Part shown: positions 1-5,799 of the stretch, in pieces
Position numbering within the stretch: the first letter of the stretch is position 1
How the letters are laid out: every line of letters begins with the position of its first letter
Source of the DNA: an uncultured Bacteroidota bacterium
Lineage (GTDB): Bacteria; Bacteroidota; Ignavibacteria; UBA10030; UBA8401
DNA length: 5,799 nt
NCBI GenBank assembly: GCA_937920105.1
Contig: CALETH010000018.1
Span: 1-5,799, forward strand
Direction: 5' to 3'
The notes under the pieces: model-generated
Seen by the model: the letters and a program-made list of their open reading frames with translations, nothing else
Told to the model about the DNA's origin: nothing
Databases searched by the model: none
Program-made: the position numbers and the translations under genes

Positions 1-730
1 AAACCATGTCAACATAGTAATGTGTGTTATTAATGGTAATTCTTTGTTGTGAACCGACAAACATAAATCCTTTTCCGAGTTCCAATAAAAATTCTTCTAT
101 ATGACGAATAAGTTTTGCTTCTATATGTTTTTCACTAACAGGTTTATTTTCAGGAATTCCTAAAAATTCAAATACGTACGGACTTTTTAAAATATCTTCA
201 GACTTATTTATTTCTTGTCCTTTTCGTGACAATGCTAATACTTTTTTCTTGCTTGTTTTTCTTTGAGATAAGAGTAATCTTTCAAAGAGAGAACTTTCTA
301 TTTGTCTTTTTAATTCTCTGATAGACCAGTTTGACTGAACTGTTTCTTTTTCGTAAAAACTTCTTTTGTGTTTATCTTCAATAATTAAAAGTTCGCAAAT
401 ATGAGACCATGTAAGGTGTCCAGACAGTGTCTGGACATTTGGATATTCAAGATAAAATTTTCTCATATTAAAAAGATTCGACCGTGAAAATCCTTTTCCA
501 AGTTCTCGTGTTAAAATTCTTGAGAGTTTAAGAATAATTTTTCTGGATGTCTGATTATCAAGATGATGTTTTTGTTCACTGCTAATTATTTCTTTTCCGA
601 TTTTCCAATATGTTACAATAAGTTCATGATTAACATTGCGAAGTACATTTTTTCTTGAATGAAGAATTAATTGCTTGATAGCACTTAATAAATTTTTATC
701 AACAATATTTTTGTTCTTCACAATTTTCAT
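1..730 (-). CDS. DUF1016/YhcG-family PDDEXK nuclease domain protein, partial (C-terminus outside window)
   Basis: The minus-strand frame from the ATG at 730-728 stays open to the window edge, giving 243 residues with no stop. It reads as the DUF1016 family (E. coli YhcG type): a helical N-terminal domain followed by a PDDEXK-type nuclease domain. Recognisable blocks are YWKIGKEI (41-48), GKGFSRSNLFNMRKF (78-92), LTWSHICELL (106-115), WSIRELKRQI (135-144), FEFLGIPE (187-194), LELGKGFMFVGSQQRI (216-231) and YYVDMV (238-243). D241 should be the first catalytic aspartate of the nuclease fold. The ExK part lies beyond the edge, so an intact active site cannot be confirmed. The start lies 5 bases after the actD-actE stop, so the gene is probably cotranscribed with the respiratory operon; no clear ribosome binding site is seen. 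Family members are often mobile or linked to defence and restriction loci, but their exact role is poorly defined. The family call is firm; the function is not. Confidence 0.9.
   Translation of the reverse strand, partial: MKIVKNKNIVDKNLLSAIKQLILHSRKNVLRNVNHELIVTYWKIGKEIISSEQKHHLDNQTSRKIILKLSRILTRELGKGFSRSNLFNMRKFYLEYPNVQTLSGHLTWSHICELLIIEDKHKRSFYEKETVQSNWSIRELKRQIESSLFERLLLSQRKTSKKKVLALSRKGQEINKSEDILKSPYVFEFLGIPENKPVSEKHIEAKLIRHIEEFLLELGKGFMFVGSQQRITINNTHYYVDMV
417..437. repeat. 21-base perfect palindrome inside the nuclease gene
   Basis: On the plus strand the arms TGTCCAGACA and TGTCTGGACA flank a single central G, with all ten arm pairs complementary. In the gene it covers the codons for V99-Q-T-L-S-G104 plus flanking bases, just before the conserved LTWSH block. 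It could form a hairpin in the mRNA or be a site for a symmetric DNA-binding protein. Its presence is directly seen; any role is unknown. Confidence 0.85.
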
Positions 731-735
731 ATTTC

Positions 736-1875
736 TTACTTCACATCTTCTTCTTTTGCATGGAATGCACGTTGTAATGTTCTCACATAATGAACAATTG
801 CCCAACGCTCATCTCTATCAATTTGTGCAGCGTACGATGGCATAACATTTTGCCCTTCGGTAATTACGTGATACATATTTCCATCAGACCAATTACGCAC
901 TTTATCCGAGTGAAGTGTTGGCGGATTTGGAAACTGTCCACGTAAACGACTATCTCCCTCTGCTAAATTTCCGTGACATGGACTGCAATAGGTTAAATAT
1001 TTATTTTTTCCTTTTTCCAGTACCGCTTTTGTTGGTACTAGTGGATTGATTAAATATTTTCCAGCATCATCGGGTTTTCCTTTATATGGGTATGGAATAA
1101 ATCCGCGTGCAACCGTACCTTCTACTGGTGGACGCATTCCAAAACCATCTGTGTAAAATGTACTTTTGGATTGTGGTGTTATTTTAAATTGTTCCATCAT
1201 CCAATTAAATGGAACCATATACAATACTTTGTTAAGATGAAAATATGTTCCGCCGGAAACTGCTAATGAAATCCCGACTAATAAAAGAAGAAATCGGGGT
1301 TCAAACACTCTTGGTTTGTACGAAATTTCTTCTTCATCATAATAAATAGAAACAATTTCCTCTCCACCGATTTTTTTGAGAAATTCTTTTACTTTCTTTT
1401 CATCAAACATTGGGTCTTCCGCTTGAATGCTAATTCCAAATGTATCGGAAGAAACTTTTTTCATGTAAGATGTATCATGCAATGGATGACTGTTATTGGG
1501 AAATTTAAAAAATACAATGAGCATGACTGCAACTGTTGTTAACACTGCAGAAAGAACTGTGAACTCATAGGTGATTGGCACAAATGCAGGCCAAGACCAA
1601 AATGGTTTTCCACCGAATACTTGCGGATAATCTATGACTGCGACCCAAGACATAAAGCCAATCATAAATAACGCACCGAAAATTCCAACGACAAGTGTGA
1701 TGCGTCCGATTTTTGAATCCTTCAATCCCATAGCACCATCCATTCCGTGAACGGGATATGGTGTGTGGACATCAAATTTTGTGTAGCCGGCATTTTTTAC
1801 TTCGTCCGCTGCGTGAATAATTTCATTCGGCGTTTTGAATAGTGCTGTTACTGAGTATAAAATATTTTTATTCAT
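736..1875 (-). CDS. actD: Alternative complex III ActD (DUF3341) fused to ActE-like monohaem cytochrome c
   Basis: This 379-residue protein joins two ACIII subunits. Residues 1-185 are ActD/DUF3341: a cytoplasmic start (NILYSVTALFKTPNEII), the YPVHGMDGAMGLKDSKIG block (40-57), two membrane helices (about 57-80 and 103-124), and a soluble stretch with GISIQAEDPMFDE (147-159). A third helix (about 194-213) leads to a cytochrome c domain. Its haem site is CSPCH, with C297, C300 and H301 (973-987); M345 in NVMPSYA (841-843) is the likely distal ligand. ActD with two helices would end in the cytoplasm, so the third helix would put the haem domain in the periplasm, as electron transfer requires. 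In Rhodothermus marinus, ActD and ActE are separate proteins. Both halves look complete and the junction is in one unbroken frame. No Shine-Dalgarno sequence precedes the ATG, only A-rich DNA. It lies 78 bases after actC. The domain calls are firm; the naming as a fusion rests on family recognition. Confidence 0.93.
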   Translation of the reverse strand: MNKNILYSVTALFKTPNEIIHAADEVKNAGYTKFDVHTPYPVHGMDGAMGLKDSKIGRITLVVGIFGALFMIGFMSWVAVIDYPQVFGGKPFWSWPAFVPITYEFTVLSAVLTTVAVMLIVFFKFPNNSHPLHDTSYMKKVSSDTFGISIQAEDPMFDEKKVKEFLKKIGGEEIVSIYYDEEEISYKPRVFEPRFLLLLVGISLAVSGGTYFHLNKVLYMVPFNWMMEQFKITPQSKSTFYTDGFGMRPPVEGTVARGFIPYPYKGKPDDAGKYLINPLVPTKAVLEKGKNKYLTYCSPCHGNLAEGDSRLRGQFPNPPTLHSDKVRNWSDGNMYHVITEGQNVMPSYAAQIDRDERWAIVHYVRTLQRAFHAKEEDVK

Positions 1876-1953
1876 TGTAATTTTATTTTTTAGAACACTG
1901 ATATCTTACGATTATTATGATTCACACTGATTATAATTTTATAAATCTTGATT

Positions 1954-3321
1954 TTATTTATGATGTTTCGGTTGAGCACCATCCACCACTGCTTTAATTT
2001 CTGCAAGAGCAATACTTGGTAAGACACGAACAAAAATTAATACCATCGTAAAAAATAATCCGATGCTGCCAATAAAAAATGCAAAATCCCACATTGTTGG
2101 AACAAAACTTTGCCAACTTGATGGCAAATAATCTCGAGAAAGTGAAGTTACCACAATAACGAAACGCTCAAACCACATTCCGATATTCACAATCACACCA
2201 AGAACAAACATGAGTGGAATTGATGTACGAATTTTTTTAAACCAAAACAGTTGCGGAAAAATTACGTTGCAAGAAACCATCGTCCAATATGCCCAAGCGT
2301 ACGGACCTAACATTCTATTTAAAAAGGTAAAACTTTCTACCGGATTTCCACCATACCATGCAATAAAAAATTCCATTGCATAGGCATATCCAACCATGCT
2401 TCCTGTTGCTAACATAATTTTATTCATTTTTTCTAAATGTCCCATAGTAATTAAATGTTCAAAATGAAATAATTTTCTTGTTACCACAAGAACATTTTGC
2501 ACCATAGCAAAACCGGAAAAAATTGCTCCGGCAACAAAGTACGGTGGAAAAATTGTGGTATGCCATCCGGGGAGAACAGAAACTGCAAAGTCAAAACTCA
2601 CGATGGTGTGAACGGAAAGAACAAGAGGTGTAGAAAATCCAGCAAGAATTAAATAGACGCGTTCGTAGTGTTGCCAATGTTTGTTGGAAAATCTCCAACC
2701 CAAACTTAAAATGGAGTAAGCAATTTTTTTGATTTTATGTGTTGTTCTATCACGAAGCGTTGCAAAATCCGGAACAAGACCGAGATACCAAAACACTAAT
2801 GAAACGGTGAGATACGTACTAACAGCAAAAACATCCCACATAAGCGGAGAAGAAAAATTTGGCCAAATTCCATGTTGACTTGGATATGGTAAAAGATAGA
2901 CTGCAGCAACCCACCATCTTCCTGTGTGAAACAATACAAATGGTGCAGCACACAACACAGCAAAAATTGTCATTGCTTCGGCAAAACGTGCAATACCAGT
3001 TCTCCATCGTTGACGAAGAAGAAATAAAATTGCAGAAATAAGGGTTCCTGCATGTCCGATACCAATCCAAAAAACGAAGTTGACAAGGTCAAATCCCCAA
3101 CTTACTGGTTGGTTAATTCCCCAGATACCAACACCTTTGATTGAAAGCCAAACAAGTTGCACAACCCAGATAAGTGCTAATGTTCCGGTAAAAGAAATTC
3201 CAATCCACCAGCGTTTTGTTGGAAAGGTGTCTAACGGTTTAATAATTACTTCATCAATAGAGGCAGCAGAGGGACGTCCTTCTGTTAATGATGGTTCTGT
3301 TGAGTAATCGATAGATGCCAT
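1954..3321 (-). CDS. actC: Alternative complex III membrane subunit ActC (NrfD/PsrC family, quinol site)
   Basis: A 455-residue integral membrane protein of the NrfD/PsrC family, close to the usual ActC length. Ten hydrophobic helices can be placed at roughly 40-60, 80-102, 115-135, 160-181, 222-246, 258-281, 302-323, 341-360, 367-391 and 411-431. That fits the two four-helix bundles plus two extra helices known for ActC. Family landmarks include FVFWIGIGHAGTLISAIL (82-99, with H90), FHTGRWW (131-137, H132), PLMWDVFAVSTYL (159-171, D163) and GMWFERFVIV (381-390). In characterised ACIII this subunit oxidises quinol on the periplasmic side next to the 3Fe-4S cluster of ActB and is thought to take part in proton movement. 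H132 and D163 are candidates for the conserved quinol-site His and Asp; this is inferred from spacing only. The ATG at 3321 gives a normal polar N-terminus; the upstream ribosome binding site is weak. In typical operons actC directly follows actB, but here hicBA lies between them. Confidence 0.96.
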   Translation of the reverse strand: MASIDYSTEPSLTEGRPSAASIDEVIIKPLDTFPTKRWWIGISFTGTLALIWVVQLVWLSIKGVGIWGINQPVSWGFDLVNFVFWIGIGHAGTLISAILFLLRQRWRTGIARFAEAMTIFAVLCAAPFVLFHTGRWWVAAVYLLPYPSQHGIWPNFSSPLMWDVFAVSTYLTVSLVFWYLGLVPDFATLRDRTTHKIKKIAYSILSLGWRFSNKHWQHYERVYLILAGFSTPLVLSVHTIVSFDFAVSVLPGWHTTIFPPYFVAGAIFSGFAMVQNVLVVTRKLFHFEHLITMGHLEKMNKIMLATGSMVGYAYAMEFFIAWYGGNPVESFTFLNRMLGPYAWAYWTMVSCNVIFPQLFWFKKIRTSIPLMFVLGVIVNIGMWFERFVIVVTSLSRDYLPSSWQSFVPTMWDFAFFIGSIGLFFTMVLIFVRVLPSIALAEIKAVVDGAQPKHHK

Positions 3322-3332
3322 TGGTCTTTAAC

Positions 3333-3355
3333 TATGATTATATGATTGATATGAT
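3333..3355. repeat. Three TATGAT hexamers just upstream of actC
   Basis: The plus strand has TATGAT at 3333-3338, 3341-3346 and 3350-3355, with start-to-start distances of 8 and 9 bases. On the coding strand this reads as ATCATA three times, ending 11 bases before the actC ATG. The DNA here is AT-rich, so chance is a real possibility. It could be a remnant of slippage or part of a leader; no function is assigned. Confidence 0.4.
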
Positions 3356-3365
3356 AATTTCTAAA
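3337..3365 (-). promoter_or_regulatory. Weak candidate sigma70-like promoter for actC
   Basis: On the minus strand a perfect TATAAT (3342-3337) lies 17 bases downstream of TTTAGA (3365-3360), which matches four of six bases of TTGACA. Its -10 box is only 15 bases from the actC start, so the leader would be very short. Such matches are frequent in AT-rich DNA, and Bacteroidota use a different promoter consensus. It is listed because hicBA separates actC from actB, and a local promoter would keep actC expressed independently. Confidence 0.2.
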
Positions 3366-3391
3366 TATAAAATACGAAATTCTAATTTCTG

Positions 3392-3408
3392 TTTTTTTTC
3401 AAAAAAAA
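3392..3408. repeat. T8-C-A8 inverted repeat downstream of hicA
   Basis: Eight T, one C and eight A on the plus strand form a perfect AT-only inverted repeat, starting two bases after the hicA stop in the transcribed direction. A one-base loop and no G-C pairs make it a poor hairpin, and no U-tract follows the stem on the minus strand, so it is not called a terminator. It may simply be low-complexity spacer DNA. Confidence 0.45.
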
Positions 3409-3410
3409 TT

Positions 3411-3635
3411 TTATATAAGAGTAGTAAATTCTTCTACTGAGATTCCGATTTCACGAATAATAGAACGTAAGGTTCCTTTCGCAATTTCTTTATGACGTGG
3501 AACTGTAATACGACGGTACGGAGAATTTACCTGTCTCATAATTATATGACTTCCACGTTGATGGTCAAATTCATAACCTACTTTCTTCAAAATTTTTACG
3601 AGTTCATCTCCAGAAACAACAGGTAATTTGCTCAT
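3411..3635 (-). CDS. hicA: HicA-family mRNA interferase toxin (type II toxin-antitoxin)
   Basis: A 74-residue protein with the compact dsRBD-like HicA/YcfA fold signature: LPVVSGDELVKILKKVGYEF (4-23), then the GSH motif GSHIIMRQ (28-35) with H30, the expected catalytic histidine, then ITVPRHKEIAKGTLRSIIRE (43-62) and ISVEEF (65-70). HicA toxins are ribosome-dependent or free RNases that cleave mRNA and stop translation until bound by HicB. The length is normal for the family and no key residue is missing, so an active toxin is expected. Its ATG overlaps the hicB stop by four bases (ATGA, 3635-3632), the usual sign of translational coupling that makes antitoxin first. There is no obvious ribosome binding site of its own, in keeping with coupling. 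It lies 89 bases upstream of actC on the same strand. Confidence 0.95.
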   Translation of the reverse strand: MSKLPVVSGDELVKILKKVGYEFDHQRGSHIIMRQVNSPYRRITVPRHKEIAKGTLRSIIREIGISVEEFTTLI

Positions 3636-3838
3636 ACTTCGACAAGTTCTTCAGAAATTGGTAATGGAATTGGTTCATTGTGTTTTTCTAAACTCTCAAT
3701 ATATGTGTGAATGGCTTCTTTAATATTGAGTACTGCTTCATCACGAGTTTTACCTTGCGAAATACATCCCGGCAATGATGGAACTTCTGCTACAAAGATT
3801 CCATCTTCATCTTGTTCTACTAATACACGGTATTTCAT
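3632..3838 (-). CDS. hicB: HicB-family antitoxin (short form)
   Basis: A 68-residue HicB-like antitoxin. The N-terminal MKYRVLVEQDEDGIFVAEVP (1-20), LPGCISQGKTRDEAVLNIKEAI (22-43) and YIESLEKHNEPIPLP (46-60) are the standard degenerate RNase H-like HicB domain that binds and blocks HicA. The protein ends soon after this domain, so it lacks the C-terminal helix-turn-helix or ribbon-helix-helix part by which longer HicB proteins bind their own operator. Autoregulation by direct DNA binding is therefore uncertain. The start is well supported by a strong Shine-Dalgarno (AGGAGG, 3849-3844). It precedes hicA with a four-base overlap, giving antitoxin-first order. The gene begins 97 bases after the actB stop on the same strand, in a gap with an inverted repeat that could be an operator or a mobile-repeat remnant. 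Confidence 0.95.
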   Translation of the reverse strand: MKYRVLVEQDEDGIFVAEVPSLPGCISQGKTRDEAVLNIKEAIHTYIESLEKHNEPIPLPISEELVEV

Positions 3839-3843
3839 AAATT

Positions 3844-3849
3844 CCTCCT
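3844..3849 (-). promoter_or_regulatory. Strong Shine-Dalgarno of hicB
   Basis: The minus strand reads AGGAGG followed by AATTT and the hicB ATG, a full consensus with 5-base spacing. It fixes the hicB start. None of the other starts in the window (actC, actD-actE fusion, nuclease, hicA) has a comparable site. Confidence 0.85.
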
Positions 3850-3858
3850 ATGATTTTT

Positions 3859-3898
3859 AACTTTGCGTGATTTTTTTCTCTCGCAAAAACGCAAAGTT
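3859..3898. repeat. Interrupted inverted repeat with TTTGCG units between actB and hicB
   Basis: AACTTTGCGT (3859-3868) and its exact reverse complement ACGCAAAGTT (3889-3898) flank a 20-base spacer that carries another TCGCAAAA unit (3881-3888); GCAAAA recurs at 3900-3905. On the transcribed strand the stem is followed by AAAAATC, not a U-tract, so it does not look like an intrinsic terminator. The repeated CGCAAA/TTTGCG units resemble a dispersed intergenic repeat style that I recall from several AT-rich genomes, but I cannot check this here. It may alternatively be an operator for the toxin-antitoxin pair. Confidence 0.75.
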
Positions 3899-3935
3899 TG
3901 CAAAAAAAATTACTTCTTAATTCCTAATTCTTACT

Positions 3936-5799
3936 TCATACTTCTTGAACATTTCTCAACTTTGCAATATACGTTACATTCGGACGTACATTAATTTCTT
4001 CCAATACATGATAACCAAGTTCATGTTCACGATATTTGGAAACTTCAGATTCTTTATCATTCATATCTCCAAAAACAATTGCTTCTGCAGGACATGCTTG
4101 TTGACATGCTGTGGTTACATCTTTTCCTTCAATAGAACGTCCTTCTTCCGTTGCATTTTGTCGTGCATCCATAATACGTTGAATACAGAATGTACACTTT
4201 TCCATCACACCACGAGAGCGAACGGTTACTTCAGGATTGTACATTAAATTTATCGGCTCTTGTTCTTGATAACCATCAGCAAAATCATTTCTAAAATCAA
4301 AGAAATTAAATCTTCGCACTTTATACGGACAGTTGTTTGAGCAATATTTTGTTCCCACACATCTATTATAAACCATTTGATTTAATCCATCTTCACTGTG
4401 TGTTGTTGCGGTTACAGGACAAACCGTTTCACATGGAGCATTATCACAATGCTGACACAACATTGGTTGCACACTTGCTTTCGGTTCATCAGGTGTTCCG
4501 GAAAAATATCTATCAATGCGAAGCCACATCATTTCGCGTCCTTTTTTCACCTGCTCTTTTCCAACAATTGGAATATTGTTTTCAATATTACACGCACTCA
4601 CACACGTTGCACAACCAGTACATTTATTCAAATCAATTGCCATTGCCCACTTCACACCATTATACTCAATATCTTTTACAATATTTTTTGGTGCATGATG
4701 TTCTCGTTTGATAAACAATGGGTCTTTTTCATATTCTTCTACCGTACCTTCTTGAATAATTTCTCTCTTATAATGAAAATCTTTCACAAACGTATCATCC
4801 AACGAATGATATTCTTGCGTAGAAACTATTTCATATTTTTCAGAAGTTTTTGCAACACTCACATCCGTATAAATCCAAGAAGTAAGTGGAGAATTTTTAG
4901 AAATAAAAACATTGGCATTAAATCCAACATTAGAACCAACTGAACCCACAACACTTCTTCCATATCCCAACATCACATCAACAAATTTATTTGCAGCACC
5001 CGGCTGAATATAGACAGGAAGTTTTAATTTTTGATTGTTGATAGAAACTTCAATCATCATATTATTTTCAACACCAAGTTCTTTTGCGGTTGATGGAGAA
5101 ATCGCTGCATAATTATCCCACACCGCACGCGTAACTGGATGAGGAATTTCTTGCAGCCAACCATTATTGGCAAAACGTCCATCACCAACAGAATAATTGT
5201 TGTGAAGAAGAAGCGTAAATTTTCCAGAAGATGAAACAGAAGTTTCTTTTAATTCTGAAATTACCGCTGTTTTTATTGAATTTACTTTTTCACTATTTTC
5301 AGAATATGTAATAACACCATCATGTAACGCAGAATACCAAAATGATTTAAAATCTGATTTCAATTTTAAGGATGGATAAACTTCTTTTTCCCATCGATTC
5401 ATTAAATATTCGTGATACATTACTTCTTTATAATTTGCAGAATTTCCAGAAATCCACACTAACAATGCAGATTCTTTTTGTCTTGTATTATATAGTGGAG
5501 CAATCACCGGTTGTTGCAAACTGTAAATTCCAGTTCGTGTTTTGAAATCTCCCCACGATTCAAATGCGTGATTGATGGGAAGTGTGTATGTGCTTATTGC
5601 AGAAGTTTCATTTTCATATTCTCCCAATGTTACTGTTAATGAAACTTTTTTCAACGCATCCGAATATTTATAATCTGCTGCTAAATGATAAACAGGATTG
5701 GTATCAAGATGAATAACTGCACCAACTTCTCCAACATTCATTTTTTGCACAAGTGTTTCCCACTCTTCTTTTGTAGAGTATTGTTGATATTCTACGGAG
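3936..5799 (-). CDS. actB: Alternative complex III iron-sulfur subunit ActB, partial (N-terminus outside window)
   Basis: The frame is open to the right edge; 620 residues are visible, roughly the last 60% of a typical ActB of about 1000 residues. Residues 1 to about 370 are the end of the B1 part, related to molybdopterin oxidoreductases but cofactor-free in characterised ACIII: ESWGDFKTRTGIYSLQQP (80-97), DGRFANNGWLQEIPHPVTRA (206-225) and SNVGFNAN (289-296). From about 375 follows B2, a ferredoxin-like domain with four cysteine motifs: C393/396/399/403 (4590-4622), C448/451/456/460 (4419-4457), C480/486/490 (4329-4361) and C535/538/565/569 (4092-4196). That makes fifteen ligands, matching three 4Fe-4S clusters and one 3Fe-4S cluster as in R. 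marinus. The chain carries electrons from the ActC quinol site to haem c subunits. The GTG at 5750 is not the true start: 16 further in-frame codons lie upstream and the conserved domain continues. It ends with TGA at 3938-3936, 97 bases before hicB. Confidence 0.96.
   Translation of the reverse strand, partial: SVEYQQYSTKEEWETLVQKMNVGEVGAVIHLDTNPVYHLAADYKYSDALKKVSLTVTLGEYENETSAISTYTLPINHAFESWGDFKTRTGIYSLQQPVIAPLYNTRQKESALLVWISGNSANYKEVMYHEYLMNRWEKEVYPSLKLKSDFKSFWYSALHDGVITYSENSEKVNSIKTAVISELKETSVSSSGKFTLLLHNNYSVGDGRFANNGWLQEIPHPVTRAVWDNYAAISPSTAKELGVENNMMIEVSINNQKLKLPVYIQPGAANKFVDVMLGYGRSVVGSVGSNVGFNANVFISKNSPLTSWIYTDVSVAKTSEKYEIVSTQEYHSLDDTFVKDFHYKREIIQEGTVEEYEKDPLFIKREHHAPKNIVKDIEYNGVKWAMAIDLNKCTGCATCVSACNIENNIPIVGKEQVKKGREMMWLRIDRYFSGTPDEPKASVQPMLCQHCDNAPCETVCPVTATTHSEDGLNQMVYNRCVGTKYCSNNCPYKVRRFNFFDFRNDFADGYQEQEPINLMYNPEVTVRSRGVMEKCTFCIQRIMDARQNATEEGRSIEGKDVTTACQQACPAEAIVFGDMNDKESEVSKYREHELGYHVLEEINVRPNVTYIAKLRNVQEV

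Noticed and set aside
1..730. Base composition as proof that the nuclease gene is foreign
   Set aside because: Two sampled 60-base lines of it (301-360, 541-600) are 30% and 32% G+C against 40% and 48% in actC (2161-2220, 2521-2580), but one line of actB (4861-4920) is only 28%. Composition varies too much within the operon to support the claim.
1876..1953. Small gene or regulatory site in the actC to actD gap
   Set aside because: The 78 bases are AT-rich with only a repeated CACTGAT motif and no start with a ribosome binding site or stable hairpin; nothing could be supported.
3859..3898. Intrinsic terminator after actB
   Set aside because: The inverted repeat has a 20-base loop and is not followed by a U-tract in the transcribed direction.
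3859..3946. CRISPR array or tandem repeat array
   Set aside because: The repeat units are short, irregular and not separated by unique spacers of constant length.
2859..4943. Several plus-strand open frames of 60 to 181 codons opposite actC and actB
   Set aside because: They lie antisense to strongly conserved genes, their translations are rich in Cys, His, Phe and Ile with no domain pattern, and none has a convincing start region. They are shadows of the real genes.
5739..5750. GTG at 5750 or ATG at 5741 as the real start of actB
   Set aside because: The frame stays open for 16 more codons to the edge, and the visible part begins in the middle of the molybdopterin-oxidoreductase-like domain. 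These are internal codons.

Overview
The window carries part of an operon for alternative complex III (ACIII), the quinol-oxidising respiratory complex that replaces cytochrome bc1 in many bacteria. Every convincing gene is on the minus strand, so transcription runs from position 5799 towards position 1. In that order come: the C-terminal part of actB (iron-sulfur subunit, 5' end outside the window); a HicB/HicA toxin-antitoxin pair; actC (ten-helix NrfD/PsrC-type membrane subunit); one gene joining ActD (DUF3341) to an ActE-like monohaem cytochrome c; and, 5 bases further on, a DUF1016/YhcG-type PDDEXK nuclease gene that runs off the left edge.

The DNA is AT-rich, and the respiratory genes lack clear Shine-Dalgarno sequences. 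With an ACIII operon of this type, that suggests a member of the Bacteroidota/Ignavibacteria/Chlorobi (FCB) group. This is inference from gene content and style; no rRNA or other taxonomic marker is present.

The respiratory genes fit one machine. In characterised ACIII, ActC oxidises quinol in the membrane, electrons enter the iron-sulfur chain of ActB, and they leave through haem c subunits (ActA, ActE) to a terminal oxidase or soluble carrier. ActD is a small membrane subunit on the cytoplasmic side. Here ActD and ActE are one polypeptide, and an extra membrane helix between the two domains would put the haem in the periplasm.

The unusual part is the company these genes keep. hicBA sits between actB and actC, which are normally adjacent. 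The nuclease gene occupies the position where actF often follows actE. Both insertions are on the operon strand, and no convincing terminator separates them from their neighbours. Gaps between genes are short (5 to 97 bases) and hold small repeats: an interrupted inverted repeat with TTTGCG units before hicB, an AT-only inverted repeat after hicA, and a hexamer repeat before actC. A 21-base palindrome lies inside the nuclease gene. No RNA genes, CRISPR arrays, transposases or insertion sequences were found.
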